A stretch of DNA of 13,080 bases from SAR324 cluster bacterium. Its GTDB lineage: Bacteria > SAR324 > NAC60-12. The position numbers and the translations under genes were made by a program. Numbering within the stretch: the first letter of the stretch is position 1; the number at the start of each line of letters is the position of its first letter. Positions 6,107 to 13,080 of this stretch are shown piece after piece. Where the stretch lies: the NCBI GenBank assembly GCA_028822475.1, contig JAPKDT010000031.1, forward strand, positions 1 through 13,080. Reading direction: 5' to 3'. A model generated the notes under the pieces. That model saw only the letters and a program-made list of their open reading frames with translations, had not been told where the DNA came from and ran no database searches.

Positions 6107-9100
6107 ATGCCCCGCCTTCACTATTCAAACCACTTAGAAAAACTGATTGTGCCGCTGGCACATGAACTGGACAAAAGGGATCCTTTTGACACCGCGGATA
6201 TCGTGGTGCCGAATTTCAGTCTGGAAAAATGGATTTCACTCAAACTGGCGCAAATCCGGGGAATTGCCGCAAACCTGCGTTTCATCACGCTGGAAAAAGC
6301 AATCAACGAAGGTCTACAAAATAAGCTGACTGAGCGCCACTATTCTTTACTTAAACCGGAAACCATCCAGTGCCTGCTGTTAGAGGTTTTACGGGAAAAG
6401 CTGACATCTGCCAATCCCCTTTGGCAGCCAGTACGCAGCTATCTTACACCTCAAACATTTATACGCCCTCAAGCCAGGGAACATCGGATCTACCAACTCG
6501 CAGGACGGCTGACACGCTTGTTCCTGGAATATGAATTTTCCAGAAATGACGAAATGTTGACTCCATGGTTGGCGGGACAAAATGCGCTTGATCCAGATCC
6601 ACTTGGAGCAGAAAGTTGGCAAAGAGCACTCTGGACAGAACTCTTTGGGACGGAAGGCAAATTAACGCGGTACAACCATAGCGCTCGTCATTCATCAACT
6701 GCAGATTTTCAACCAGAACTTTTCAGCTTAACCCAGCTTTACCGTATCTGTCAGCACAAAGTAAATCAGCAAGACTCAAACTACACAACAAAAGATGCCA
6801 AACCGGAAAAAGATCCGCTGCATGTTTTTGGTATTTCATATCTCTCACAGTTTCACCAAAAAGCCCTCACTGAACAACTGGCGCAAGTGCGTGATATTCA
6901 TGTCTATGCGCTTAATCCGTGTATGGAATTCTGGGAGGATGTGCAAAGTCTTGGTGAGTCAAAAGCAGCGAATCTGAGAGCATTAGCAAACGAACGTCAA
7001 CGTTTTAAACAACAAACGTCTTTGTCTGAGACAGAAATAATGCTCGGAGAATTATTGCAGGATGAGGAGGATAATCCATTTTTACAAGCCTGGGGACGTC
7101 CCGGACGTGAAAATATCAGGTTGCTGAATCAGTGGACTGACTGGAATTTTACCCCATGGTTCGTAGAAACAGCTTCTTCTAAAGAAACTACTGAAGGCCC
7201 AGAAAATCAGCCACAAAATGTGCTGAATCAATTACAAGAAGATATTTTGTTCAGGGAACCACGCCGTGTCAAGTCCCTCGAATTGGAACAGGACGATAGC
7301 CTGATGATTCTCGCCTGCGCGAATCCACGCCGGGAAGTTGAAGCTGTAGCAAGTTTGATTTGGGACTGGATTCGTCGTGATCCTGATTTGCGTCTCAATG
7401 AATGTGCCGTGATCGTACATGATATGGAGCGTTATCAGCATGAAATTGAACAGGTTTTTGAAAGCATTTACAACTTACCGTACCATTTGATTGACGGAGC
7501 CAGCGGTAGCGCGGGACGTTTGGAAGATGCAGCAGCGGCGCTTTTAGGTTTATGCTTCACCGAATACACTCGGCGCGATTTATTTACTTTGATCAATAAC
7601 CCGTGTTTTCTGGGAAAATTTGAAGATAGTGCACCGGCTGGGAAAAATACGCTTGGGGAACCTCTGCAGATTGAGCAGTGGCTGCAGTTGGCGGATGAGC
7701 TGAATGTATTTTATGGTATCGACAATGAGTCTCAGCAAGCACAAGGTTATCTTCATTTAGAGCAGGATATCTACCACTGGGAACAGGCTTTTCGGCGTTT
7801 GACTTTAGCACAAATGGTGACAGCTCCCGCGGAGACGGGAATATTATCGATTAGAAAACAACAAATAGCGCCTGCTAAATTTCCTGATGAGTGGAGTGAG
7901 GAAGCAGCACGCTTCATGCTGATAATACGTTCGCTAATTGCCGATACACGCGACCTGCCAAAGTGGAAAATGAGTGGAAAAGAGTGGGGCAAATATCTGG
8001 GGATTTTGCTCAAAACATACCTCAAACCGCTTGAGCAGGCAGACGAAGAAGCTTTCCAGAATTTGCTCAACAATGTGCAGGCAGCTCGTGATCTAGACTT
8101 GGCTCAAGAGCATGAGCGCTCTTTCAGTTTCAGTACAATTCATGAATTTTTCAAACAAAAACAGCAGTCCGCGACTTTACAGCGTGGACATTATTTAGCA
8201 GAAGGCGTTACCGTTTCATCTTTTCAGCCCATGAGGCCGATTCCTTTTAAAGCGGTATTTTTATTAGGTTTGGGTGAAGGCATGTTCCCGACACCGTACC
8301 AACGTGACACCCTCGATTTACGGCATATTCCGGTAAAGTTGAGTCCTGCCGTGGAAGGTCAAAATTTTCGTGAACGCCGCTTAGGTGACGTTTCAGTGAC
8401 CGAACGTGACCGCTACATGTTTTTAGAAACTCTGGTTTCCACGAGAAACCATCTAGTGCTGAGTTACGTCTCCCGTAACGACCGTACCGATGATGAACTC
8501 AACCCTTCCTCAATCATCCAGACATTAGTAGATGAACTCGACAGTGGTTATTTGAAGACTAACTTTGAAAAAATTCAGCATCCGCTCAAACCATATTCTT
8601 TAAGTTACTTTCCTGAATTAACTGCTTCCGAAAGCAAAGGTACTACCGCCAAAAGTCAGTTGCCAAACTATGACCCCGCAGCATTCAGGCAGGCAAGAGT
8701 TTTCAGAACACGTGAGTTGTTTGATCAGGAGTTTTCCGGCACAGGAGGTTCCACTGGGTTTCAACGAATATCACCGGAATGGTTTTCTCCTGAAGTAAAT
8801 AAAGTGTTAGCTGAAAACGATTTTCACCCTGTTGTACCGGAAACCAGCACAGATAATAATCTTCACCCTGTTTCGTTTACTCGCCTGAGAAAATTTCTCG
8901 AATCACCACTGCAGTCAACAGCAAGTCATCTGTTGCGACTTGATGAAGATGAGGAAGAGAGAGACGATAAAATCGACGAACCTCTTGTGCTTGAGCGTCT
9001 TAGTGAATGGTCACTGCTCAGGAAAGTATGGGACAACGCCCTGACTCTTCCGAAAAAAAGTCCCCGCTCTGCAGAAAAACCGGAGTGGGAGCAACTTTAT

Positions 9101-9910
9101 TCTTTGCAGGCACATCGGATGGAACTGGAAGGTGAAATGCCATCAGGAATTTTCAAAGGAGCAATGCAGGCAAGGCACCTGAGAATTCTTAACAGTTGGC
9201 AGAAACAACTCTGCGCAGCACTGAAAATTGACTGGGCCACCTTGATGAAAAATCTCCGGCAATATCATTTAGGTCCAGTTCAGGAGGGAACTTTTGATTA
9301 CGGATTGACCAACTCACATCAGCTATTTCCTGCACTCTGTATCGGGCACAATAATTCCGTAGAGTCAGACTCAAAAAAAAATGAGACAAGATTTTACGGA
9401 AAGACAGAATGGTGGTATACTGACGAGTCCGAAAATTGGTACGTAATTTATTTCAGCGAACGTGAGAGCAAAGACAAAAGCTGGCTGCGTCATTTTTTGG
9501 ATGTACTGATTTTACGTGCAGTGGATTTGTTGCCGGAAAACGCAAATGTAAGCGGTTTGTGTATTTCAGCAGAAGCTAAACTAAAATTTAAAACGATTCG
9601 CCTGCCAACTCAACAGCAGGCGCGGGATTACCTGTTTAATTTGCTGCAGGAAATGAATGCAGAAAATGCGGCAGTCCTGATGCCAGTTGAATCAGTGCTT
9701 GAAATTGCAAAGGAAAATTTGAACGCTGCCGCTTACAACCTAAGATTTACTGAATGGATGGACAACAAACTTAATTCATCCAGAGAAAACAAAGGCATAA
9801 GTTCACAGTACGGCCCAGTGAAATATATAAAAGACGCAGCTTACCCCGAGAATCCATATCAGCTGATGAATCGGCGCTTTCAGTTATTTTTTGAAACATT
9901 TTCGGCTTGA
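6107..9910 (+). CDS. recC: RecBCD enzyme subunit RecC (exodeoxyribonuclease V gamma chain)
   Basis: 1267 aa, longer than E. coli RecC (1122). RecC is the non-catalytic scaffold of the RecBCD helicase-nuclease that processes double-strand breaks, splits the strands and recognises Chi. Evidence: the N-terminal LHYSNHLEKL (4-13) and IVVPNFSLEKWISLKLAQ...GIAANLRF (32-59), which mirror the RecC start (YHSNRL..., GIAANIDF); CANPRREVEAV (404-414) with VIVHDMERYQHEIEQVF (435-451), matching the REVE and VADIDSY regions; VTVSSFQPMRPIPFKAVFLL followed by GLGEGMFP (about 700-727), matching the MPMRSIPFKVV segment; and DRYMFLETLVS...LSYVSRNDR (about 767-793). The remaining C-terminal third diverges, as the degenerate nuclease-like domain usually does. 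The start is fixed by an in-frame TGA at 6101. No recB or recD follows; xdhC starts 18 bases after the stop. The frame is intact and gives no sign of decay. Confidence 0.9.
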   Translation: MPRLHYSNHLEKLIVPLAHELDKRDPFDTADIVVPNFSLEKWISLKLAQIRGIAANLRFITLEKAINEGLQNKLTERHYSLLKPETIQCLLLEVLREKLTSANPLWQPVRSYLTPQTFIRPQAREHRIYQLAGRLTRLFLEYEFSRNDEMLTPWLAGQNALDPDPLGAESWQRALWTELFGTEGKLTRYNHSARHSSTADFQPELFSLTQLYRICQHKVNQQDSNYTTKDAKPEKDPLHVFGISYLSQFHQKALTEQLAQVRDIHVYALNPCMEFWEDVQSLGESKAANLRALANERQRFKQQTSLSETEIMLGELLQDEEDNPFLQAWGRPGRENIRLLNQWTDWNFTPWFVETASSKETTEGPENQPQNVLNQLQEDILFREPRRVKSLELEQDDSLMILACANPRREVEAVASLIWDWIRRDPDLRLNECAVIVHDMERYQHEIEQVFESIYNLPYHLIDGASGSAGRLEDAAAALLGLCFTEYTRRDLFTLINNPCFLGKFEDSAPAGKNTLGEPLQIEQWLQLADELNVFYGIDNESQQAQGYLHLEQDIYHWEQAFRRLTLAQMVTAPAETGILSIRKQQIAPAKFPDEWSEEAARFMLIIRSLIADTRDLPKWKMSGKEWGKYLGILLKTYLKPLEQADEEAFQNLLNNVQAARDLDLAQEHERSFSFSTIHEFFKQKQQSATLQRGHYLAEGVTVSSFQPMRPIPFKAVFLLGLGEGMFPTPYQRDTLDLRHIPVKLSPAVEGQNFRERRLGDVSVTERDRYMFLETLVSTRNHLVLSYVSRNDRTDDELNPSSIIQTLVDELDSGYLKTNFEKIQHPLKPYSLSYFPELTASESKGTTAKSQLPNYDPAAFRQARVFRTRELFDQEFSGTGGSTGFQRISPEWFSPEVNKVLAENDFHPVVPETSTDNNLHPVSFTRLRKFLESPLQSTASHLLRLDEDEEERDDKIDEPLVLERLSEWSLLRKVWDNALTLPKKSPRSAEKPEWEQLYSLQAHRMELEGEMPSGIFKGAMQARHLRILNSWQKQLCAALKIDWATLMKNLRQYHLGPVQEGTFDYGLTNSHQLFPALCIGHNNSVESDSKKNETRFYGKTEWWYTDESENWYVIYFSERESKDKSWLRHFLDVLILRAVDLLPENANVSGLCISAEAKLKFKTIRLPTQQQARDYLFNLLQEMNAENAAVLMPVESVLEIAKENLNAAAYNLRFTEWMDNKLNSSRENKGISSQYGPVKYIKDAAYPENPYQLMNRRFQLFFETFSA

Positions 9911-9928
9911 GCCTAAAAAAGCAGAGTA

Positions 9929-10747
9929 ATGGAAAAACATCTCAAACAAATGCAGATTTTAATGGAAGCAGGAACGCCGTTTGTTACTGTTACGTTAGTT
10001 GAGACCAAAGGGAGTACTCCACGTGCGCAGGGAGGAAGGATGCTGGTCACCAGGGAAGGTCTGAATTCTGGAACTGTAGGCGGAGGACTGGTAGAAGCGA
10101 AAGCGCTGGAATTTGCGTTGGATTTTTTAACGGAAACCAAGCTCAATGAACAAACAAAATTTATTCAGTGGAATCTCAACCGTGATGCAGGCATGAGTTG
10201 CGGCGGTTCGGTTAAATTGTTTTTTGAGCGTTTCCATACCAACATCTGGGAAATTGTGATTTACGGCGCAGGTCATGTCGCGCAGACGCTGATTCCGCTA
10301 CTTTTGACTTTGGAAAACCAACTGACTTGTCTAGACACACGGCAGGAGTGGCTGGATAAATTACCTGATTCTCATAAACTAAAAAAACTTTGCGTGAAGT
10401 CACTTCCTGAAACAGTAGAAAGCACAGCTGAAACAGCTTTTGTGCTGATCATGACTCAAGGTCACCGCAGTGATTTTTACGTGGCTCAACGATTTCTTGA
10501 ACGGAACACCCAGCCTTTTTTAGGCGTAATCGGCAGTCGTTCAAAAGCTGCCACTTTGCAAAAAGAACTTAAAAAAGAAGGTCTCAAGAAAGCTGTTACA
10601 GAAAATCTCGTCTGTCCTCTTGGTTTTTCACTAGGTGGTAATAATCCACAGGAAATTGCCGTCAGCATCAGCGCTCAATTACTTTATGAGCGCGACAAAC
10701 TTTATCAACAAATCCATCAACGTAACCCTCTACCTGAAAAGTCATGA
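9929..10747 (+). CDS. xdhC: XdhC-family molybdenum cofactor insertion protein
   Basis: 272 aa. XdhC proteins bind molybdenum cofactor, help its sulfuration and hand it to xanthine dehydrogenase; they are cytoplasmic chaperones. The N-terminal XdhC/CoxI domain shows GSTPR (28-32), GTVGGG (48-53) and MSCGG (89-93). The cysteine in MSCGG (Cys91) is in the position conserved in the family. The C-terminal Rossmann domain shows IYGAGHVAQ (111-119), MTQGH (175-179), GSRSK (202-206) and NPQEIAVSI (239-247). It lies 18 bases after recC, and its stop overlaps the start of the downstream deaminase gene (ATGA), so the two products are probably made together. Because that deaminase resembles guanine deaminase, whose product xanthine is the substrate of xanthine dehydrogenase, the pairing supports a purine-catabolism role over the related CO-dehydrogenase (CoxI) role. 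No xdhA or xdhB gene is in the window. Confidence 0.88.
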   Translation: MEKHLKQMQILMEAGTPFVTVTLVETKGSTPRAQGGRMLVTREGLNSGTVGGGLVEAKALEFALDFLTETKLNEQTKFIQWNLNRDAGMSCGGSVKLFFERFHTNIWEIVIYGAGHVAQTLIPLLLTLENQLTCLDTRQEWLDKLPDSHKLKKLCVKSLPETVESTAETAFVLIMTQGHRSDFYVAQRFLERNTQPFLGVIGSRSKAATLQKELKKEGLKKAVTENLVCPLGFSLGGNNPQEIAVSISAQLLYERDKLYQQIHQRNPLPEKS

Positions 10748-11325
10748 ACCAGCTAAACCTTAGTCTACCAGCATGGGTTGATTCATTTTTAAATGAGCAG
10801 CCAAAAATTATTACTGAGCAGGAAGCACAAATGCGTTTTGTGCTCGCCTTAACTGAACGTAATATCCGCGAAAAAACTGGAGGACCGTTTGGTTCAGCGG
10901 TTTTTGAAATTGACTCCGGTAAACTGGTTTCGGTCGGTGTTAACGTTGTGGTTCAGCAAAACTGCTCTGCCGCACATGCAGAAATGATGGCACTGATGCT
11001 GGCGCAAAAAAAGCTTTCAAACTTTGACTTGGGTGCCGCTGACTTTCCGGCTCACCGTTTGGTAACGAGTGGAAAAATGTGCGCGATGTGTTTAGGAAAT
11101 GTTTGCTGGTCGGGAGTTAAAGAGGTTTTGTCTTCCGCGGAACCGGAAGACGTAGAGAGCATTACCGGTTTTGATGAAGGTCCAACACCTCCGGATTATA
11201 ACGCTCAGCTAGAGAGCAGGGGAATTAAAATTGTACCTGAACTACTACGCAGTGAAGGTCAGAGGGTCTTACAACTTTATGTTGATTTGGGGGGACTGGT
11301 TTATAACCCTAACCGTAAAGCTTGA
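10744..11325 (+). CDS. Cytidine-deaminase-fold nucleobase/nucleoside deaminase, probably guanine deaminase-like
   Basis: 193 aa zinc-dependent hydrolytic deaminase. ALTERNIREKTGGPFG (35-50) and the AHAE motif (77-80, zinc ligand His78 and proton shuttle Glu80) are typical of the guanine deaminase (GuaD) and TadA branch. The second zinc motif is KMCAMC with Cys113 and Cys116; the usual form is EPCxxC, so Glu and Pro are replaced by Lys and Met while both zinc cysteines remain. The C-terminal extension (FDEGPTPPDY at 143-152, and a VLQLYVDLGGLVYNP tail) is longer than in B. subtilis GuaD (156 aa) and looks like a separate deaminase subfamily. Translation is coupled to xdhC by an ATGA overlap, suggesting guanine to xanthine conversion ahead of xanthine dehydrogenase. 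The exact substrate is an inference; adenine, cytosine or a nucleoside are alternatives. Its stop is one base from the stop of the opposing LysR-type gene. Confidence 0.75.
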   Translation: MNQLNLSLPAWVDSFLNEQPKIITEQEAQMRFVLALTERNIREKTGGPFGSAVFEIDSGKLVSVGVNVVVQQNCSAAHAEMMALMLAQKKLSNFDLGAADFPAHRLVTSGKMCAMCLGNVCWSGVKEVLSSAEPEDVESITGFDEGPTPPDYNAQLESRGIKIVPELLRSEGQRVLQLYVDLGGLVYNPNRKA

Positions 11326-11326
11326 G

Positions 11327-12259
11327 TCAGACTTTGCGTAACTCTTCCACGATCTGTAAAAAAGCATGAATCATGCGGGAGTTGCGTCGTTCTCTTAAAC
11401 AAACGACATGGGCAGTGGTGTGAACATCCGCGTTTACCAGAGTTAATTTCCGCAGGTCAGGATGCCACATGAATTCCTCATCGGAAACCACACCGATTCC
11501 AAGTCCTCTGGAGACCGCCAACCAGACTGCTTCACGACTACCAATTTCCATCACCGGACTTATCTTAACTCCTGCTTTTGTTAAAGCCTTTTCAAAGGCA
11601 CGCCGCGTTGTGGATCCGGGTTCACGTAAAATTACAGGCTGATTTTCCAATTCTTCAATCCGGAGTTCCTTACGCTCCGCCCACGCATGTTCCGCATGTA
11701 CAAAAACAACCAACGGTTCCTGACAAAACGGAATTGCCAAAAGACGCGGATCTTCTTCCGTCTGCGAAAGTAGCGCAACATCAACTTCAAAACTAAGCAG
11801 ACTTTCGAGAATTTCTTGCGAATTGCGGACTGTGACCGTTATTTCCAATTGAGGGAACCGTTCATGAAAAACAGCCAGCATTTCCGTTACATGAAAAGGT
11901 CCAACTGCTCCGATCCGAAGGTGTCCTGACTGGAATCCACCTGCGCTCTGAAGTACTTCCTGAGCTTCTTTTTCCAAGATCTCCATGCGCTGAGTAACAA
12001 CATAAAGTTCTTTTCCTGTTTCTGTTAACTCAACTCGACGTCCACGTCGATGAAATAATTCTACCCCATAAAAACTCTCTAATGCCTGAACTTGAGCAGT
12101 GATGGTCGGTTGACCCACATGCAAGACCTTGGATGCCGCGGTGAACCCTCCTGCACTAGCTACCGCGTGAAAGGAGCGGATTTGTGTATAACTGATCTCT
12201 AGAAAAAGCGAGCCCTTCGGACCGGGGAAGGAAGTTTCAGAGACAGAATTATTTTCCAT
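11327..12259 (-). CDS. LysR-type transcriptional regulator
   Basis: 310 aa DNA-binding regulator. The winged helix-turn-helix occupies about residues 24-82: YTQIRSFHAVASAGGFTAAS, then VGQPTITAQVQALE (48-61) as recognition helix, then LFHRRGRRVELTETG. A linker helix (83-104) leads to the effector-binding domain from about 113 (GHLRIGAVGPFHVTEML) with ILREPGSTTRRAFE (210-223) and GLGIGVVSDEE (252-262). These last motifs remind me of the LysR subgroup often found beside 2-aminoethylphosphonate catabolism genes, but no phosphonate gene is in view. A 22-residue N-terminal extension precedes the usual LysR start; no alternative start codon is available inside it, so ATG 12259 stands. It is transcribed toward the xdhC-deaminase genes and away from the AT-rich stretch. 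A perfect dyad 48 bases before its ATG suggests autoregulation. Its targets and effector are unknown. Confidence 0.9.
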   Translation of the reverse strand: MENNSVSETSFPGPKGSLFLEISYTQIRSFHAVASAGGFTAASKVLHVGQPTITAQVQALESFYGVELFHRRGRRVELTETGKELYVVTQRMEILEKEAQEVLQSAGGFQSGHLRIGAVGPFHVTEMLAVFHERFPQLEITVTVRNSQEILESLLSFEVDVALLSQTEEDPRLLAIPFCQEPLVVFVHAEHAWAERKELRIEELENQPVILREPGSTTRRAFEKALTKAGVKISPVMEIGSREAVWLAVSRGLGIGVVSDEEFMWHPDLRKLTLVNADVHTTAHVVCLRERRNSRMIHAFLQIVEELRKV

Positions 12260-12306
12260 TTTAAATATATAAAGTCTTTTTTAAGGACGTTCTCCGCTTG
12301 AGATAT

Positions 12307-12329
12307 TGTTGTTAATATCATTAACAACA
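12307..12329. promoter_or_regulatory. Perfect dyad, probable LysR-type operator
   Basis: TGTTGTTAAT (12307-12316) and ATTAACAACA (12320-12329) are exact inverted copies with a three-base centre. The core fits the T-N11-A rule of LysR-type binding sites (T at 12312, A at 12324). It lies 48-70 bases upstream of the LysR-type gene start, where autoregulatory sites of this family usually sit. It is not followed by a T-run, so a terminator is unlikely. Confidence 0.6.
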
Positions 12330-12937
12330 TCAATCAATTGGTTAAAAGTGGCAGTCACATACTACGTAACTACTGTTTACAGAATATTGCTATTTTTTGC
12401 CAATCTTAAACTCTATTTCTTCTTCATACAAAGCAACTTCTTCAAGCGATTATAAGACCATGTAGATGCTTCATCCATACCTAATTACTCTCCAGCTAAA
12501 GGTTTCAAGGTATCATCCACAATTAGAGATTTAGTTATTCATATTATATAATAAATATTATTTGATATTTAATTATACCCTAAATAACTCGCTCAATAGA
12601 ATTTTCATTCTAAGTATTGCGTACTATCGACAAGCGAATAATTATAAAGTCTTTTATCAAATAAGTATATCGGAATGGATCTTTGTTGGAATATATCAAA
12701 TACGACGAGTTTACTTTTGCGCTGATTATCAATGCTTATGGACTCCTAAAACATTCTTTGAATTTTTGGACTTAGTCAAACATATTATCCATTCAACTTT
12801 TTTTCTTTTTTTACGATATTTTTTTAAAATTTGATCTAAATAATTAGAGTCTGAAGGGGAACAATCAAAGATTTAATTGCGACCACTCATAATATCATAT
12901 CTCTCAAAATATGGGTTATAAAATCCTCATGGCTATA

Positions 12938-12968
12938 TTGAAAGAGTCATGTGACTTTCAAATTTTTT
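12938..12968 (+). terminator. Possible intrinsic terminator on the plus strand
   Basis: TTGAAAG (12938-12944) pairs with CTTTCAA (12955-12961). An inner TCA/TGA pairing may extend the stem past a two-base bulge, and a run of six T follows at 12963-12968. The stem is modest in GC. The T-run is only on the plus side, so it would end rightward transcription coming from the AT-rich stretch, where no gene is evident. Confidence 0.4.
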
Positions 12969-13005
12969 ATTCCATACAAATTTTCTACCTTCTATCATTA
13001 CTCTT

Positions 13006-13064
13006 TATACTGAAATACTTTTACAGCCTAATTCAGTAATCTGACTTGCTGAATTTTCAGTATA
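13006..13064. repeat. Nested inverted repeats at the right edge
   Basis: TATACTGAAA (13006-13015) is an exact inverted copy of TTTCAGTATA (13055-13064). Inside it AATTCAG (13030-13036) is an inverted copy of CTGAATT (13049-13055). The CTGAA/TTCAG core thus occurs four times in 60 bases. Low complexity makes chance a real possibility; a regulatory array or the edge of a mobile or repeated element is the alternative. Confidence 0.35.
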
Positions 13065-13080
13065 TATTTATTACTTTAAA

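Larger units (their letters stand above)
12260..13080. other. AT-rich stretch with no supportable gene
   Basis: About 820 bases without a confident coding region. The composition falls sharply after the LysR-type gene; the 60 bases from 12541, for example, hold only 10 G or C. Contents: the dyad at 12307-12329, a possible terminator at 12938-12968, and inverted repeats at 13006-13064. A plus-strand frame is open from 12535 to 12834 but has only a TTG start at 12562 with no ribosome site, and its translation, full of Phe, Tyr and Ile, resembles nothing I know. A minus-strand frame (12605-12745) is open without a start. Either could be debris of a decayed gene. Confidence 0.5.

Noticed and set aside
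8821..8880. Repeated TTCACCCTGTT within recC, giving two HPV motifs
   Set aside because: Two short copies in one coding region; most likely chance or minor internal duplication, with no sign of a functional repeat array.
12424..12495. Minus-strand short frame (MDEASTWSYNRLKKLL) considered as a transposase remnant
   Set aside because: Too short, stops close on both sides, and I cannot match it to a known transposase family.
12562..12834. Plus-strand 90-codon open frame with a TTG start
   Set aside because: There is no Shine-Dalgarno sequence and no recognisable domain; the aromatic-rich composition is expected from AT-rich DNA. Kept only as possible gene debris.

Overview
The window looks like a chromosomal segment of a Gram-negative bacterium. 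It carries genes for ADP-heptose (a lipopolysaccharide core precursor), an inner-membrane PpiD-type periplasmic foldase, a lipoprotein with a clear lipobox, and a RecC subunit of a RecBCD-type enzyme. The heptose adenylyltransferase is a stand-alone (RfaE2-type) protein rather than the fused kinase/transferase HldE of enterobacteria. RecC and PpiD point to Proteobacteria in the broad sense. A delta-proteobacterial or SAR324-like marine lineage would fit, but that is a guess from gene style and moderate GC, not something proven here.

Left block (1-3917, all on the minus strand): reading in the direction of transcription, rfaE2 and hldD overlap by ATGA. They are followed by a methylmalonyl-CoA-epimerase-like VOC protein, galE, and a lipoprotein that runs off the left edge. 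RfaE2 and HldD perform the last steps to ADP-L-glycero-D-manno-heptose, and GalE supplies UDP-galactose, so three of the five genes serve envelope polysaccharide synthesis. The VOC gene is the odd member.

Centre (about 3918-4137): a divergent intergenic region. A good sigma70-type promoter (TTGACT, 17 nt, TAAAAT) at 4044-4072 reads rightward and decides the ppiD start, because it overlaps the upstream in-frame ATG at 4057.

Right block (4138-11325, plus strand): ppiD, recC, then xdhC and a cytidine-deaminase-fold enzyme overlapping by ATGA. XdhC (molybdenum cofactor handling for xanthine dehydrogenase) next to a guanine-deaminase-like protein suggests a small purine-catabolism unit (guanine to xanthine to urate), although the dehydrogenase itself is not in the window. 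No recB or recD follows recC. A short leader between ppiD and recC carries a perfect 10-bp inverted repeat and three TGATCA sites.

Right edge (11327-13080): a LysR-type regulator on the minus strand meets the deaminase gene tail to tail with one base between the stop codons. Upstream of it lies a perfect dyad (12307-12329) that fits a LysR-type operator. About 820 bases of strikingly AT-rich sequence follow, with no gene I can support. They hold a possible plus-strand intrinsic terminator and a cluster of small inverted repeats at the extreme end. This composition break is the best candidate in the window for a transferred or decaying segment. I found no CRISPR array, tRNA, rRNA or recognisable insertion sequence, and no clear evidence of a wholly new multi-gene system.
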